Source: Planctomycetota bacterium
GTDB lineage: Bacteria > Planctomycetota > UBA1135 > GCA-002686595
Length of the DNA: 64,000 nt
Direction: 5' to 3'
Assembly: GCA_002683825.1 (NCBI GenBank)
Contig: NYUD01000047.1
Location: 1-64,000 of the forward strand
Shown here piece after piece: positions 52,085 through 60,561 of the stretch. The stretch's first letter is position 1; every line of letters starts with the position of its first letter. The notes under the pieces were generated by a model. The model ran no database searches. It had not been told where the DNA came from and worked only from the letters and a program-made list of their open reading frames with translations. The position numbers and the translations under genes were made by a program.

Positions 52085-55000
52085 GAAGCCACCTTTCTGG
52101 ATGACCCGGCCTTGCGTTTCTTCATGCCGGGCGAGTTCGCTGCGTTGGCTCCGGGCTTCATGGCGGCTGCCAGCCACGGCCCGGTGACGGATTCCTTCGC
52201 CGAGCAGAGCTCGTCGGGGGAGCCCTTGGCGATGACGCGGCCTCCGTTCAAACCGCCGGCGGGCCCCAGCTCGACGAGAGCATCACAGGCCGCCAGAAGA
52301 TCGGTGTGGTGTTCGATGACGATCACGCAATCACCGCGGCCCGTCAAGCGCCGGAGCACCCTGTAGAGGTAGGTCACGTCGCTCTTCGAGAGACCGGTGG
52401 TCGGCTCGTCGAGAATGATGATGCTGCGCTCGAGCCCTTCCGTGCGGGAGAGCTCTCCGGCCAACTTGATCCGCTGGGCTTCACCGGAGGAAAGGGTGGT
52501 CGAGCTCTGCCCCAGGCCCAGATAACCCAGTCCCACATCGCGCAGGGTCTCGAGAATGCGAGCCAGGGCGGGCACCTGGGCCAGGAACTCGGCCGCCTCG
52601 TCGATGGTCATTCCAAGAACGTCCGCAATCGAACGCCCGCGGTACCGCACGTCCAGAATCTCCGGACGGTAGCGCTTGCCGTCGCACTCCTCACACTCGA
52701 GCCACAGGTCGGCCAGGAACTGCATCTCGATACGACTGGCGCCGCGTCCCTCGCAGACCGGGCAGCGCCCGCGGGAGGAGTTGAAGGAAAAGTGCGAGGA
52801 CTTGTAGCCGCGCATTCGTGCTTCGGGCGTGCGCGTAAAAAGCTCCCGCAACGGATCGAGCAAACCGACGGCCGTGGCGGGGATGCTCTTGGGGCTCTTC
52901 CCGATAGGAGCCGCGTCGACCACCATCAAGCGTGGTCTTATCGCGCCGTGATGGCGGAGCGAACGCCAGCGCCCATTCGGTCGTTCCCCGCGCAAAGCGG
53001 GGACGAGAACCTCCATGATCAGCGTGCTCTTGCCCGACCCGGAAGGCCCGCAAACACCGTTGAGGCGGCCGAACGAGGCCGCGAAGGAAACGCTCTTCAG
53101 GTTGTGGAGCTTGGCCCCGCTGAGCGTGAAACGTGGCGCGCCGGCCGCGGCGGGGACGGGCTCTTCTTCCACCACGAGCGGCAACTCGCCCCGCAGTGCC
53201 TTGGCCGTCAGCGAGTCCGGGTGTCTCATCACTTCAGCAGGTGTTCCGCCGGCGACGAGCTCTCCCCCGAGGCGGCCGGCTCCGGGGCCCATGTCGAGCA
53301 CGTAGTCCGCCCGTCGTATGAGGCTCTCGTCGTGCTCGACGACGATGACCGTGTTTCCGCCGTCGCGCAGGGTGAAGAGGGCGTTCGTCAGGCGATCCAC
53401 ATCGGCCGGGTGCAGTCCGACCGTCGGTTCGTCGAGGACGTAGCAAACCCCGACCAGATTGGAACCCAGGCTGGCCGAAAGCCGCACGCGGCGCGCTTCG
53501 CCGCCCGAAAGCGTGCCCATGGCCCGGTCGAGAGTCAGATAACCCAGCCCCACTTCCTCGAGCAGGGACAGACGCGAACCCAGTTCCTCGCGCACCGGTT
53601 CCACGGCTTCACGCCTGTGTTCGGCCAGCTTCACATTCATGAGCCAGGCGCGCGCTTGGGTCACGGTGAGCGCCAAGACCTCGGGCAGGCGCTTGCGAGA
53701 AACGGTCACGGAGCGCGGACCCGGCGCCAGCCGCTCGCCGTTGCACTGCGCGCAAGGTTCCCGCGACATGAAGGCTTCGAGTATCTCGCGCCACTCCGGA
53801 TCCTCGGCACGCCCGTGCCATGCGTTCACGTGGCCGCACAGTCCATGCCACTCGGAGGTGAAACTCTGGTGCAACTCGAAGCTGGCGCTTTCACGGTCGA
53901 TGTGCACCGTGTACTTCTTGCGTGCGCCCTTGCCGAACAGAAACAGATCGCGGGCCTTCGCGCTCAACTTTTCGAAGGGTTTGGATAGATCGAACTTGTG
54001 CTTGCCGGCGACGGTGCGCAGCAGAAACTCGTAGTAGCCCTTGCCCTTCGTCAGATAGCGTCCGAGCTTGCCTGGGATGGCCGTATCGTCGCCCTGCACC
54101 GAGGCAACCAGTGGAAACTCAGCTCGTGTGACCAACTTCTCCGGATTGCACTGCCAGCTTTGACCGAGACCGTCGCAGCTGGGGCAGGCGCCTACGTGGA
54201 CGTTGAACGAGAAATGACGCGGTTCGAGGTCTTCCTCCAGACGAAAGCCGCAGCGGGTGCAGGCGCCGCGGGTGCTGAACTCGATCCGCTTCGGGTCGCC
54301 CGAACCCTTCTTGATCAGCAAGCTGACCCGTCCACCGGACAGCGCCTCGGCCTGCTCGACCGCCTCGGCGATGCGGCTTTTCATGCCGGTGTCGAGTGCG
54401 AGGCGATCGATGACCAGATCGATGCGGCTGCCCTCCGCAGGAGTCTTGAGCTTGTCGTCCAGGCGGCGCTCGAGCCCGTCCATGAGAACCCGCACGAAAC
54501 CCGCCTTGCGCCACTCCTCCACGGCGGAGATGAAGGCCTTCTCCAGATCGTCGGGTTCCCCGACCCCCGGGCCGAAGATCGGCGCCGCGATCCAGCCCCG
54601 TTGCCCCTTGTGGTCGCGCACGATCCGACGGGCGACCCCGCTCGCGTCGGTCTGCACGAGCTTTTCGCCGTGCTCGGGACAGCGACGCGTTCCGGCCCGG
54701 GCCCAGAGGACCCGCAGGTGATCGTGGATTTCGGTCGTGGTCGCCACCGTGGACCGTGGATGGCCGGCGGAGGTGCGCGCTTCCACGGCGATACTGGGAC
54801 CGAGGCCGTCGATACGTTCCACCGGGGCCCGTTCGCGCGAAGCGAGGAATTGTCGGGCGTAGGTCGAGAGCGACTCGACGAAGCGTTGGCGGCCCGTGGC
54901 ATGGATCGTGTCGAGGGCCAGGGAACTCTTGCCCGATCCGCTCGGTCCGGTCACGACGGTCAGGGATCCCCGGGGCAGGCTGACGTCGATGTTCCTCAGG

Positions 55001-57930
55001 TTGTGTGTGCGGGCACCGATCACATCGAGATTTTTCCGCGGCCTGGATGCCAGCTTGCCGGCCTCCAGGCTGTCGGAGTTCCCCGCAAAGGATCCGGCGC
55101 GCAGGCGCTCTTCGGCGAAAAGAGCAGCGGCCGTATGGGACTGCTCGCACTCCTGAATCTCCTCGGGGGTTCCAGCGCAGACCAGGTATCCACCCTCAGC
55201 TCCACCCTCCGGTCCCAGATCGATCACGTGGTCGGCCGCCCGGATGACATCGAGCATGTGCTCGATCACGCAGACACTGTGGCCCTGGTCGACGAGCCGC
55301 TGCAACGCCCCCAGGAGCCTCTGCACATCCGCGTTGTGCAGTCCCGTCGTGGGCTCGTCCAGGAGATACAGGGTGTGTTTGCGCGAGCGGCGTTGCAGGT
55401 GCTTGGCCAGCTTGACGCGCTGGGCTTCGCCACCCGAGAGCGTCGTCGAGGGTTGGCCCAGGCTGAGGTAGCCAAGACCCACTTCGACCAGCGCGGCGAG
55501 CGGCCGCACGATCTTGGGATGGTCGCGGAAGAGCTCGACCGCATCCTGGATCGACAGGCCTAGAACGTCGGCGATCGAGTGGCCCCGATAGTGGATCTGG
55601 AGCGTCTCCTGCTGGAATCGATGTCCCCCGCAATCGCCACAGGGAACCGTCACCGGAGCCAGGAACTGCAGCTCCACGAATTTCGCGCCCGCCCCCTGAC
55701 AGCCCTCGCAGCGGCCGCCGGCGACGTTGAAGGAGAAACGTCCTGGAGCCCAACCGCGCATGCGTGCTTCAGGCATGCGCGCGTAGAGATCGCGAATCGG
55801 GGTGAACGCGCCGGTGTAGGTCGCGGGGTTCGAGCGCGGCGTGCGTCCGATGGGTGCGCTCGAAAGGAAGACCAACTCCTCGATGTGTTCCAACCCCTCG
55901 ATGCGCTTGCAGGAAAGGGGCGGGGGTGCCTCGCGACCCAGGTGCCGGGTCACGGCACGCTGCAAGGTGTGGTGGATGAGCGTGGACTTGCCGGACCCGG
56001 AGACGCCGCTGACGACGGTCAGTGCTCCCAGGGGTAGGGAGACGTCCAATTTCTTGAGGTTGAACCCGCTGGCACCGTGGAGACGCAAGCACTTGCCGTT
56101 GCCGGGGCGTCGCTCCGCGGGCTTGGGCATGGTGAGTTCGCCGCGCAACAGTTGACCCGTGGGCGAGTCCGCCCTGGCCACCTCCCCGGGCGGACCGGCG
56201 GCGACGACCCGGCCGCCCTGCTTGCCCGGTCCCGGTCCGATGTCGATCAACCAGTCGGCCGAGCGCAGTGTCGCTTCGTCGTGTTCGACCACGACGATCG
56301 TGTTGCCGCCGTCACGCAGCATTTCGAGGGCGCCGAAGAGCCGTCCATGATCGCGAGCGTGCAAGCCGACCGAGGGCTCATCCAGGACGTACAAAACGTC
56401 CTGCAATCCTGCCCCCAGCTGGGCCGCGAGCCGGATTCGCTGCGCCTCTCCCCCCGAAAGCGTGTCCGCCGAGCGGTCCAGGCTGAGGTAGCTCAATCCC
56501 ACCTCGCAAAGGAATGCGATACGCCGCCGAATCTCGTGCAGGAGCCCTTCTCCTATCTGGGTTTCTCGCTCCGACAACTGCAGCCCATCGAGGATGGCCT
56601 GCAGTTTCCCCACGGGGGCACGCAGGAGCTCGGGCAGGGTCACCTCACCGAAGCGCACCGCACGCGCCACATCCAGGAGCCGCGTCCCCTTGCAGTCCTT
56701 GCAGGTCCTCTCCTCGAGAAAGCGCTCCAGTTGCTTTTTCCGCTGTCCCTTGCGCCAGGCGCGTTCGATCGAGGGTAGGACCCCTCGATACCTGCGCTGG
56801 TACTTCACCGATCCGCTGTGGCGCCGCCCCGACCAGGAGGCGCTGGCCGGGAAGCGCCGCTCGCCACACCCGCGTAGAACCGTGCGTCTGGCCTCGGGTG
56901 CCAGCTCTTCCCAGGGCGTGGTCAGGTCGAAACCAGACGCCTCGGCGATCGTTCGCAGGAAGCGGAAGTCCACCCGCGGAAAGAGCAGGGCCCCGCCGCC
57001 GGCGCGCGTCACGGCCAGGGCACCCTCCTCGATCGACAGGGCCGGGTCGGAGACGACCAGGCGCGACGAGGGGCGTCGCAACAATCCCATGCCGGCGCAG
57101 GTGGGACAGGCCCCGTGGGGGGAGTTGAAGGAGAACAGCCGCGGTTCCAGGGGCGGCGCCTCACGCCTGCACCGGGGACAGGTCCTCTGGGTCGAGAAGG
57201 TCTTCTCGTCGCCCTTCGTCAGCACACACACATCGCCGCTGCCCAGCTCGAGAGCTCCGTCGAGGCCCTCACGTAGCCGCGACAGGGCCGGGGCGCCGAT
57301 CTTCAAACGATCGATGACCACCTCGATCGTGTGGCGGTGATAGCGGCCGAGCTCTACGACCTCTTCCAGGCGGCTGACGGTCCCGTCGACGCGCGCGCGG
57401 ACGAATCCCTTCCGGCGTAGGTCCGCGAAGAGCGCTTTGTGCTGGCCTTTGCGATCGCGCACGAGCGGCGCCAGGATCTGTATGGCCTGTCCGTCGAAGC
57501 GTTCGATGATCTCGCGGCAGATCGACTCGGCGGTCCGGGTGGAGAGGGGCGTTTGGTGTTCCGGACAGTGCGCCGTGCCCGCACGGGCGTACAAGACGCG
57601 CAGGTGGTCCACGATCTCCGTGATCGTTCCCACCGTCGAGCGCGGACCACGTTGAATGGCTTTTTGATCGACTGCGATGGCCGGAGAAAGACCTTCGATG
57701 AGGTCGACATCGGGCTTCTCCATGCGTCCAAGGAACTGGCGCGCATAGGCCGAGAGGGTTTCGAGGAAACGGCGCTGACCTTCGCGGAAGAGGGTGTCGA
57801 AGGCCAGCGAACTCTTTCCCGATCCGGAGACGCCCGTGACGGCGACCAGGCGCCCACGCGGAATGGTGACCGAGACATCGCACAGGTTGTTCTGGCGTGC
57901 GCCTCGAATTTGGATCGCTTCGGCCGTCAT
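52081..57930 (-). CDS. uvrA: Tandem-fused double UvrA, excinuclease ABC subunit A
   Basis: The 1,949 residues are two full UvrA proteins in one chain (about 1-965 and 966-1949), each with two ABC ATPase halves. Four Walker A loops are present: GVSGSGKSSLAFD (about 33), GVSGSGKSTLIHH, GPSGSGKSSLALD (about 993) and GPSGSGKSTLIME. ABC signatures read LSGGEAQR, LSGGEAQR, LSGGEARR and LSSGEAQR, the last with one change. Zinc-finger Cys pairs appear in both halves (CPRCRRE...CPTCAGMG; CTRCGF...CPSCDGLG; also CEGCQG, CPVCEG). UvrA loads UvrB on damaged DNA. Double UvrA is known from Chlamydiae and Planctomycetes. It is coupled by GTGA to the XPB helicase downstream. Confidence 0.95.
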   Translation of the reverse strand: MTAEAIQIRGARQNNLCDVSVTIPRGRLVAVTGVSGSGKSSLAFDTLFREGQRRFLETLSAYARQFLGRMEKPDVDLIEGLSPAIAVDQKAIQRGPRSTVGTITEIVDHLRVLYARAGTAHCPEHQTPLSTRTAESICREIIERFDGQAIQILAPLVRDRKGQHKALFADLRRKGFVRARVDGTVSRLEEVVELGRYHRHTIEVVIDRLKIGAPALSRLREGLDGALELGSGDVCVLTKGDEKTFSTQRTCPRCRREAPPLEPRLFSFNSPHGACPTCAGMGLLRRPSSRLVVSDPALSIEEGALAVTRAGGGALLFPRVDFRFLRTIAEASGFDLTTPWEELAPEARRTVLRGCGERRFPASASWSGRRHSGSVKYQRRYRGVLPSIERAWRKGQRKKQLERFLEERTCKDCKGTRLLDVARAVRFGEVTLPELLRAPVGKLQAILDGLQLSERETQIGEGLLHEIRRRIAFLCEVGLSYLSLDRSADTLSGGEAQRIRLAAQLGAGLQDVLYVLDEPSVGLHARDHGRLFGALEMLRDGGNTIVVVEHDEATLRSADWLIDIGPGPGKQGGRVVAAGPPGEVARADSPTGQLLRGELTMPKPAERRPGNGKCLRLHGASGFNLKKLDVSLPLGALTVVSGVSGSGKSTLIHHTLQRAVTRHLGREAPPPLSCKRIEGLEHIEELVFLSSAPIGRTPRSNPATYTGAFTPIRDLYARMPEARMRGWAPGRFSFNVAGGRCEGCQGAGAKFVELQFLAPVTVPCGDCGGHRFQQETLQIHYRGHSIADVLGLSIQDAVELFRDHPKIVRPLAALVEVGLGYLSLGQPSTTLSGGEAQRVKLAKHLQRRSRKHTLYLLDEPTTGLHNADVQRLLGALQRLVDQGHSVCVIEHMLDVIRAADHVIDLGPEGGAEGGYLVCAGTPEEIQECEQSHTAAALFAEERLRAGSFAGNSDSLEAGKLASRPRKNLDVIGARTHNLRNIDVSLPRGSLTVVTGPSGSGKSSLALDTIHATGRQRFVESLSTYARQFLASRERAPVERIDGLGPSIAVEARTSAGHPRSTVATTTEIHDHLRVLWARAGTRRCPEHGEKLVQTDASGVARRIVRDHKGQRGWIAAPIFGPGVGEPDDLEKAFISAVEEWRKAGFVRVLMDGLERRLDDKLKTPAEGSRIDLVIDRLALDTGMKSRIAEAVEQAEALSGGRVSLLIKKGSGDPKRIEFSTRGACTRCGFRLEEDLEPRHFSFNVHVGACPSCDGLGQSWQCNPEKLVTRAEFPLVASVQGDDTAIPGKLGRYLTKGKGYYEFLLRTVAGKHKFDLSKPFEKLSAKARDLFLFGKGARKKYTVHIDRESASFELHQSFTSEWHGLCGHVNAWHGRAEDPEWREILEAFMSREPCAQCNGERLAPGPRSVTVSRKRLPEVLALTVTQARAWLMNVKLAEHRREAVEPVREELGSRLSLLEEVGLGYLTLDRAMGTLSGGEARRVRLSASLGSNLVGVCYVLDEPTVGLHPADVDRLTNALFTLRDGGNTVIVVEHDESLIRRADYVLDMGPGAGRLGGELVAGGTPAEVMRHPDSLTAKALRGELPLVVEEEPVPAAAGAPRFTLSGAKLHNLKSVSFAASFGRLNGVCGPSGSGKSTLIMEVLVPALRGERPNGRWRSLRHHGAIRPRLMVVDAAPIGKSPKSIPATAVGLLDPLRELFTRTPEARMRGYKSSHFSFNSSRGRCPVCEGRGASRIEMQFLADLWLECEECDGKRYRPEILDVRYRGRSIADVLGMTIDEAAEFLAQVPALARILETLRDVGLGYLGLGQSSTTLSSGEAQRIKLAGELSRTEGLERSIIILDEPTTGLSKSDVTYLYRVLRRLTGRGDCVIVIEHHTDLLAACDALVELGPAGGLNGGRVIAKGSPDELCSAKESVTGPWLAAAMKPGANAANSPGMKKRKAGSSRKVAS

Positions 57931-57978
57931 TGCCTCCGTCTTTTTCTCCCGGCGTCTCCTTGCAGCGCCACTCCGGCG

Positions 57979-58028
57979 CTTCGTCGGACCCCCTTACCGA
58001 GCTCCCTCCGGAAGGGGGTCCGACGAAG
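57979..58028. terminator. Perfect 17-bp inverted repeat between IMPase and uvrA
   Basis: CTTCGTCGGACCCCCTT (57979-57995) pairs exactly with AAGGGGGTCCGACGAAG (58012-58028) around a 16-nt loop, in the 181-bp gap upstream of uvrA. On the plus strand TTTCCTCC follows; on the minus strand, the direction of the genes, no T-run follows. It may terminate the upstream IMPase operon or shape the uvrA leader. Confidence 0.5.
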
Positions 58029-58111
58029 TTTCCTCCGTCCGGGCAAAGACGGCTCATCCTAGCAGGCGAGCACAGGGCCTCGAAAGGACCCGCATGCCCG
58101 AAACCTTCCAG

Positions 58112-58930
58112 CTAACCCCGCAGCCTCGCCCGCAGTACCGGGTGCAGCTGCGGACCCCCCGCCACGATCCTGCCGCCCCGCAACCAATCCTCTCCTCCCT
58201 GAAAATCGGTGACGATGCCGCCGGCTTCGCGCACAAGGAGCGCACCCGCCGCCACGTCGTGGGGAGCCAGGTGCAGCTCCCAAAAGGCGTCGAAGCGTCC
58301 CGCGGCGGTGTAGGCCAAATCGATCGCCGCGGAGCCCATTCGACGCAAACCGCGTACCGAGTAGAAGAGCTCCTGGAAGTTTGCCAGGTTGTCGTGTTCG
58401 AGCTCGCCCCTGCGATAGGGAAAACCGGTGGCGAGGATGGCTTCCGAGAGCTCCCGCGTCGGCGAAACGGATAGCCGTACGGGCGGTCCGTCCTCGCTCT
58501 CCAGAAAGGCCCCGGACCCGCTCAGGGCATAGAAAGTCTCCTGCAAGCGAGGCGCGTGGACGACCGCGAGCTGCGGGAGCCCGTTCACGTAGAGCCCCAT
58601 GGACACGGCGAAAAGGGGCAGGCCGTGAACGAAGTTGACCGTCCCGTCCAGGGGATCGAGAAACCACCGCGGCCGCCCGTCCTGGACGTCCCGGACCTCC
58701 TCCTCGGATTCGATGGCGTGCCCGGGAAAGGCCTCCCGCAGTCGCGCGACGAGACAGCGCTCCGCAGCGACATCGGCCTCGGTCACGAGGTCGCGCATCG
58801 AACTCTTGCGATCGATGCGCGAAGCGTCGAGGCGTCCGAAAAATCCCATCAAGACCTCGCCCCCCTCCCGGGCCGCGGCGAGCGCGACATCGAGTTCCGG
58901 CCGTTGTCGGATGTCGGTCTGCCCGCTCAC
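58112..58930 (-). CDS. Inositol-monophosphatase-family phosphatase
   Basis: Mg-dependent phosphatase of the IMPase/FBPase/CysQ superfamily. GTG 58930 overlaps the preceding stop in GTGA and has AGGAGG seven bases upstream, giving 272 residues. The metal-site motifs are intact: IESEEEV (Glu), WFLDPLDGTVNFVHG (DPxDGT) and the C-terminal WELHLAPHDVAAGALLVREAGG segment. The substrate (inositol phosphate, histidinol phosphate, PAP or other) cannot be told apart. It is the last gene of the 58-64 kb minus-strand group before uvrA. Confidence 0.88.
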   Translation of the reverse strand: MSGQTDIRQRPELDVALAAAREGGEVLMGFFGRLDASRIDRKSSMRDLVTEADVAAERCLVARLREAFPGHAIESEEEVRDVQDGRPRWFLDPLDGTVNFVHGLPLFAVSMGLYVNGLPQLAVVHAPRLQETFYALSGSGAFLESEDGPPVRLSVSPTRELSEAILATGFPYRRGELEHDNLANFQELFYSVRGLRRMGSAAIDLAYTAAGRFDAFWELHLAPHDVAAGALLVREAGGIVTDFQGGEDWLRGGRIVAGGPQLHPVLRARLRG

Positions 58931-60561
58931 GGTACTTCCTCCTCGACCAGGATCGAACACAGTCGGTCCTGCATCGGTTTGAAGCAGTGGGTGTTCATGC
59001 CGCCGACGGAGGGCGGATATTCGATCAGGATCGAGAAAACCAGGGTGCGCCCATCCAGGGGAAAAGCGACCCCTGAAAGCGCGCTCGTACCAGCGATCCA
59101 GCCGGTCTTCGCATAGATGCGGCCCTCGCAGGGCGTGCCCTGCAGGCGTTTTGCGAGGGTACCGGAACGGCCCGCCACGGCGAGCGAATCGAGCAGCACG
59201 TCGGCGGACTCATCCGCTCCACGGAGCACCGCTTCGAGCAACGCCGTGACCTGGTGGGCGCTGATCCGGTTGTGCCGCGAGAGGCCCGAGCCGTCGACCT
59301 GGATCCATCCGGCGGTGGAGACGCCGAGCCGCTCGAGGGCGAGTTGAACGGCTTCCAGGGCACCGTCGCGCGTGCCTCGACCCACGACGGTGTGCCCCAG
59401 GGCGAGGAACAACTGGTCCGCAACGCTGTTGTTCGAATCGGAATTGATCGCTGGATAGAGCACGTCGAGGCTCGAACGCAGTTCGGCCAGGGGGCCGGGC
59501 AGCGGGGTTTCGATCGCGACGTTCCGCTCGCGCCGTATCTCCCCCTCCAGTGCGATTCCCACGGCCCGAAGTTCGGACTCCAGGACCGCGCCGAAGAGAG
59601 CGACCGGGTCGGGGTGGGCGAAGGTTGCGACGAAGGGCTCGCCCCCCGCCGCAAGACTGCCCTTGACGGTCACGGCGCTTCGGGTCGCGCCGACCCGCAC
59701 GTCGAGGGGACCGCCGCGGGTGGTCTCGACGCCGTAGCGCGAACCCAGTCCATGGGGCGTGGGGTGCACGGAGATCCGCGCCCGGGTCCCGGCCGCCTCG
59801 GGCGTGACCACGGCCCACAGCACCCCCCCCTGGGCGCTGAAGCCCGCGCAGCGGGCGCAGTAGTCGGCCCAGTGCTGGGCCGCACCCGGCCAGCCCGGTC
59901 CGGGACCGGGCTCGAGAAAGCTGCCCTCGTCCAGCACGAGGTCTCCTTCGATGCGGCGCAGCCCGCGCCCGTACAGCTGCTGCGCCACTTCCCTGAGCCT
60001 CTCCTGGGCGCGACCCTCGGGGTGCCAGACGGGGTCCCCGGATGCCCGCACGACGAGGTCCCCCGTCAGGGTGCCCCCGGAGAAGGTCCCGCGGCCTTCG
60101 AAGGGCGTGCGAAACTCCTGCCCCGGTCCCAGCAACACCAGCGCCGCGGCGGTGGTCACCAGCTTCATGTTCGAAGCGGGTCTTTGGGGCCGGTCCGCAT
60201 GGCGTGCCACGAGCTCGACGGGGTCGTCCCCGACTTCGAGGACGCAGACGGCCAGGTCGATGTTGCCCGCATGCGCCTTGCCCTCCGAGAGCCGGCGCGC
60301 CTTCTCGAGGGTGGTGTTGATGACCTGTTCAAAGCGTGACTGCAGCGCTCCTTTCCTCGGATGCGGGCCCGGATCGGGCTTCGGCACCTCGGCCATCAGC
60401 GCTTCGAGGGCCGGCCCCGCCGTCGCCCCATCCCCCGCGCTCGCAGCGGCTTGTGCAGCCGCGTCGACCTCCCCGGAGCACGCCGCACAGACGAGCAGAA
60501 GCCCACCCGCACAGGACGCGCCGAGCACTCGCTTCAAGGCGCCGGCGCTCCGTCGGCCCAC
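58927..60561 (-). CDS. dacB: PBP4-type D-Ala-D-Ala carboxypeptidase lipoprotein
   Basis: Cuts or trims peptidoglycan (S13 family, DacB/PBP4). GTG 60561 overlaps the M28 stop in TAGTG and gives 544 residues; ATG 60606 is an alternative. The N-terminus (VLGASCAGGLLLVCAACSG) is a lipoprotein signal. All three catalytic motifs are present: SxxK in RPASNMKLV, SxN in DSNNSVADQLF and KTG in YAKTGWIAG. With ddl and dapB it supports a peptidoglycan wall. Its stop is coupled to the IMPase gene. Confidence 0.9.
   Translation of the reverse strand: MGRRSAGALKRVLGASCAGGLLLVCAACSGEVDAAAQAAASAGDGATAGPALEALMAEVPKPDPGPHPRKGALQSRFEQVINTTLEKARRLSEGKAHAGNIDLAVCVLEVGDDPVELVARHADRPQRPASNMKLVTTAAALVLLGPGQEFRTPFEGRGTFSGGTLTGDLVVRASGDPVWHPEGRAQERLREVAQQLYGRGLRRIEGDLVLDEGSFLEPGPGPGWPGAAQHWADYCARCAGFSAQGGVLWAVVTPEAAGTRARISVHPTPHGLGSRYGVETTRGGPLDVRVGATRSAVTVKGSLAAGGEPFVATFAHPDPVALFGAVLESELRAVGIALEGEIRRERNVAIETPLPGPLAELRSSLDVLYPAINSDSNNSVADQLFLALGHTVVGRGTRDGALEAVQLALERLGVSTAGWIQVDGSGLSRHNRISAHQVTALLEAVLRGADESADVLLDSLAVAGRSGTLAKRLQGTPCEGRIYAKTGWIAGTSALSGVAFPLDGRTLVFSILIEYPPSVGGMNTHCFKPMQDRLCSILVEEEVP

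Noticed and set aside
52306..55563. Long plus-strand open frames opposite uvrA (52306-53988 and 53998-55563)
   Set aside because: They are mirror frames of a certain gene in GC-rich DNA, with Arg/Gly/His-rich composition, no family motifs and no ribosome sites.
57979..58028. Terminal inverted repeat of an insertion element
   Set aside because: The repeat arms are only 16 bases apart, with no transposase or target duplication. A hairpin is the simpler reading.
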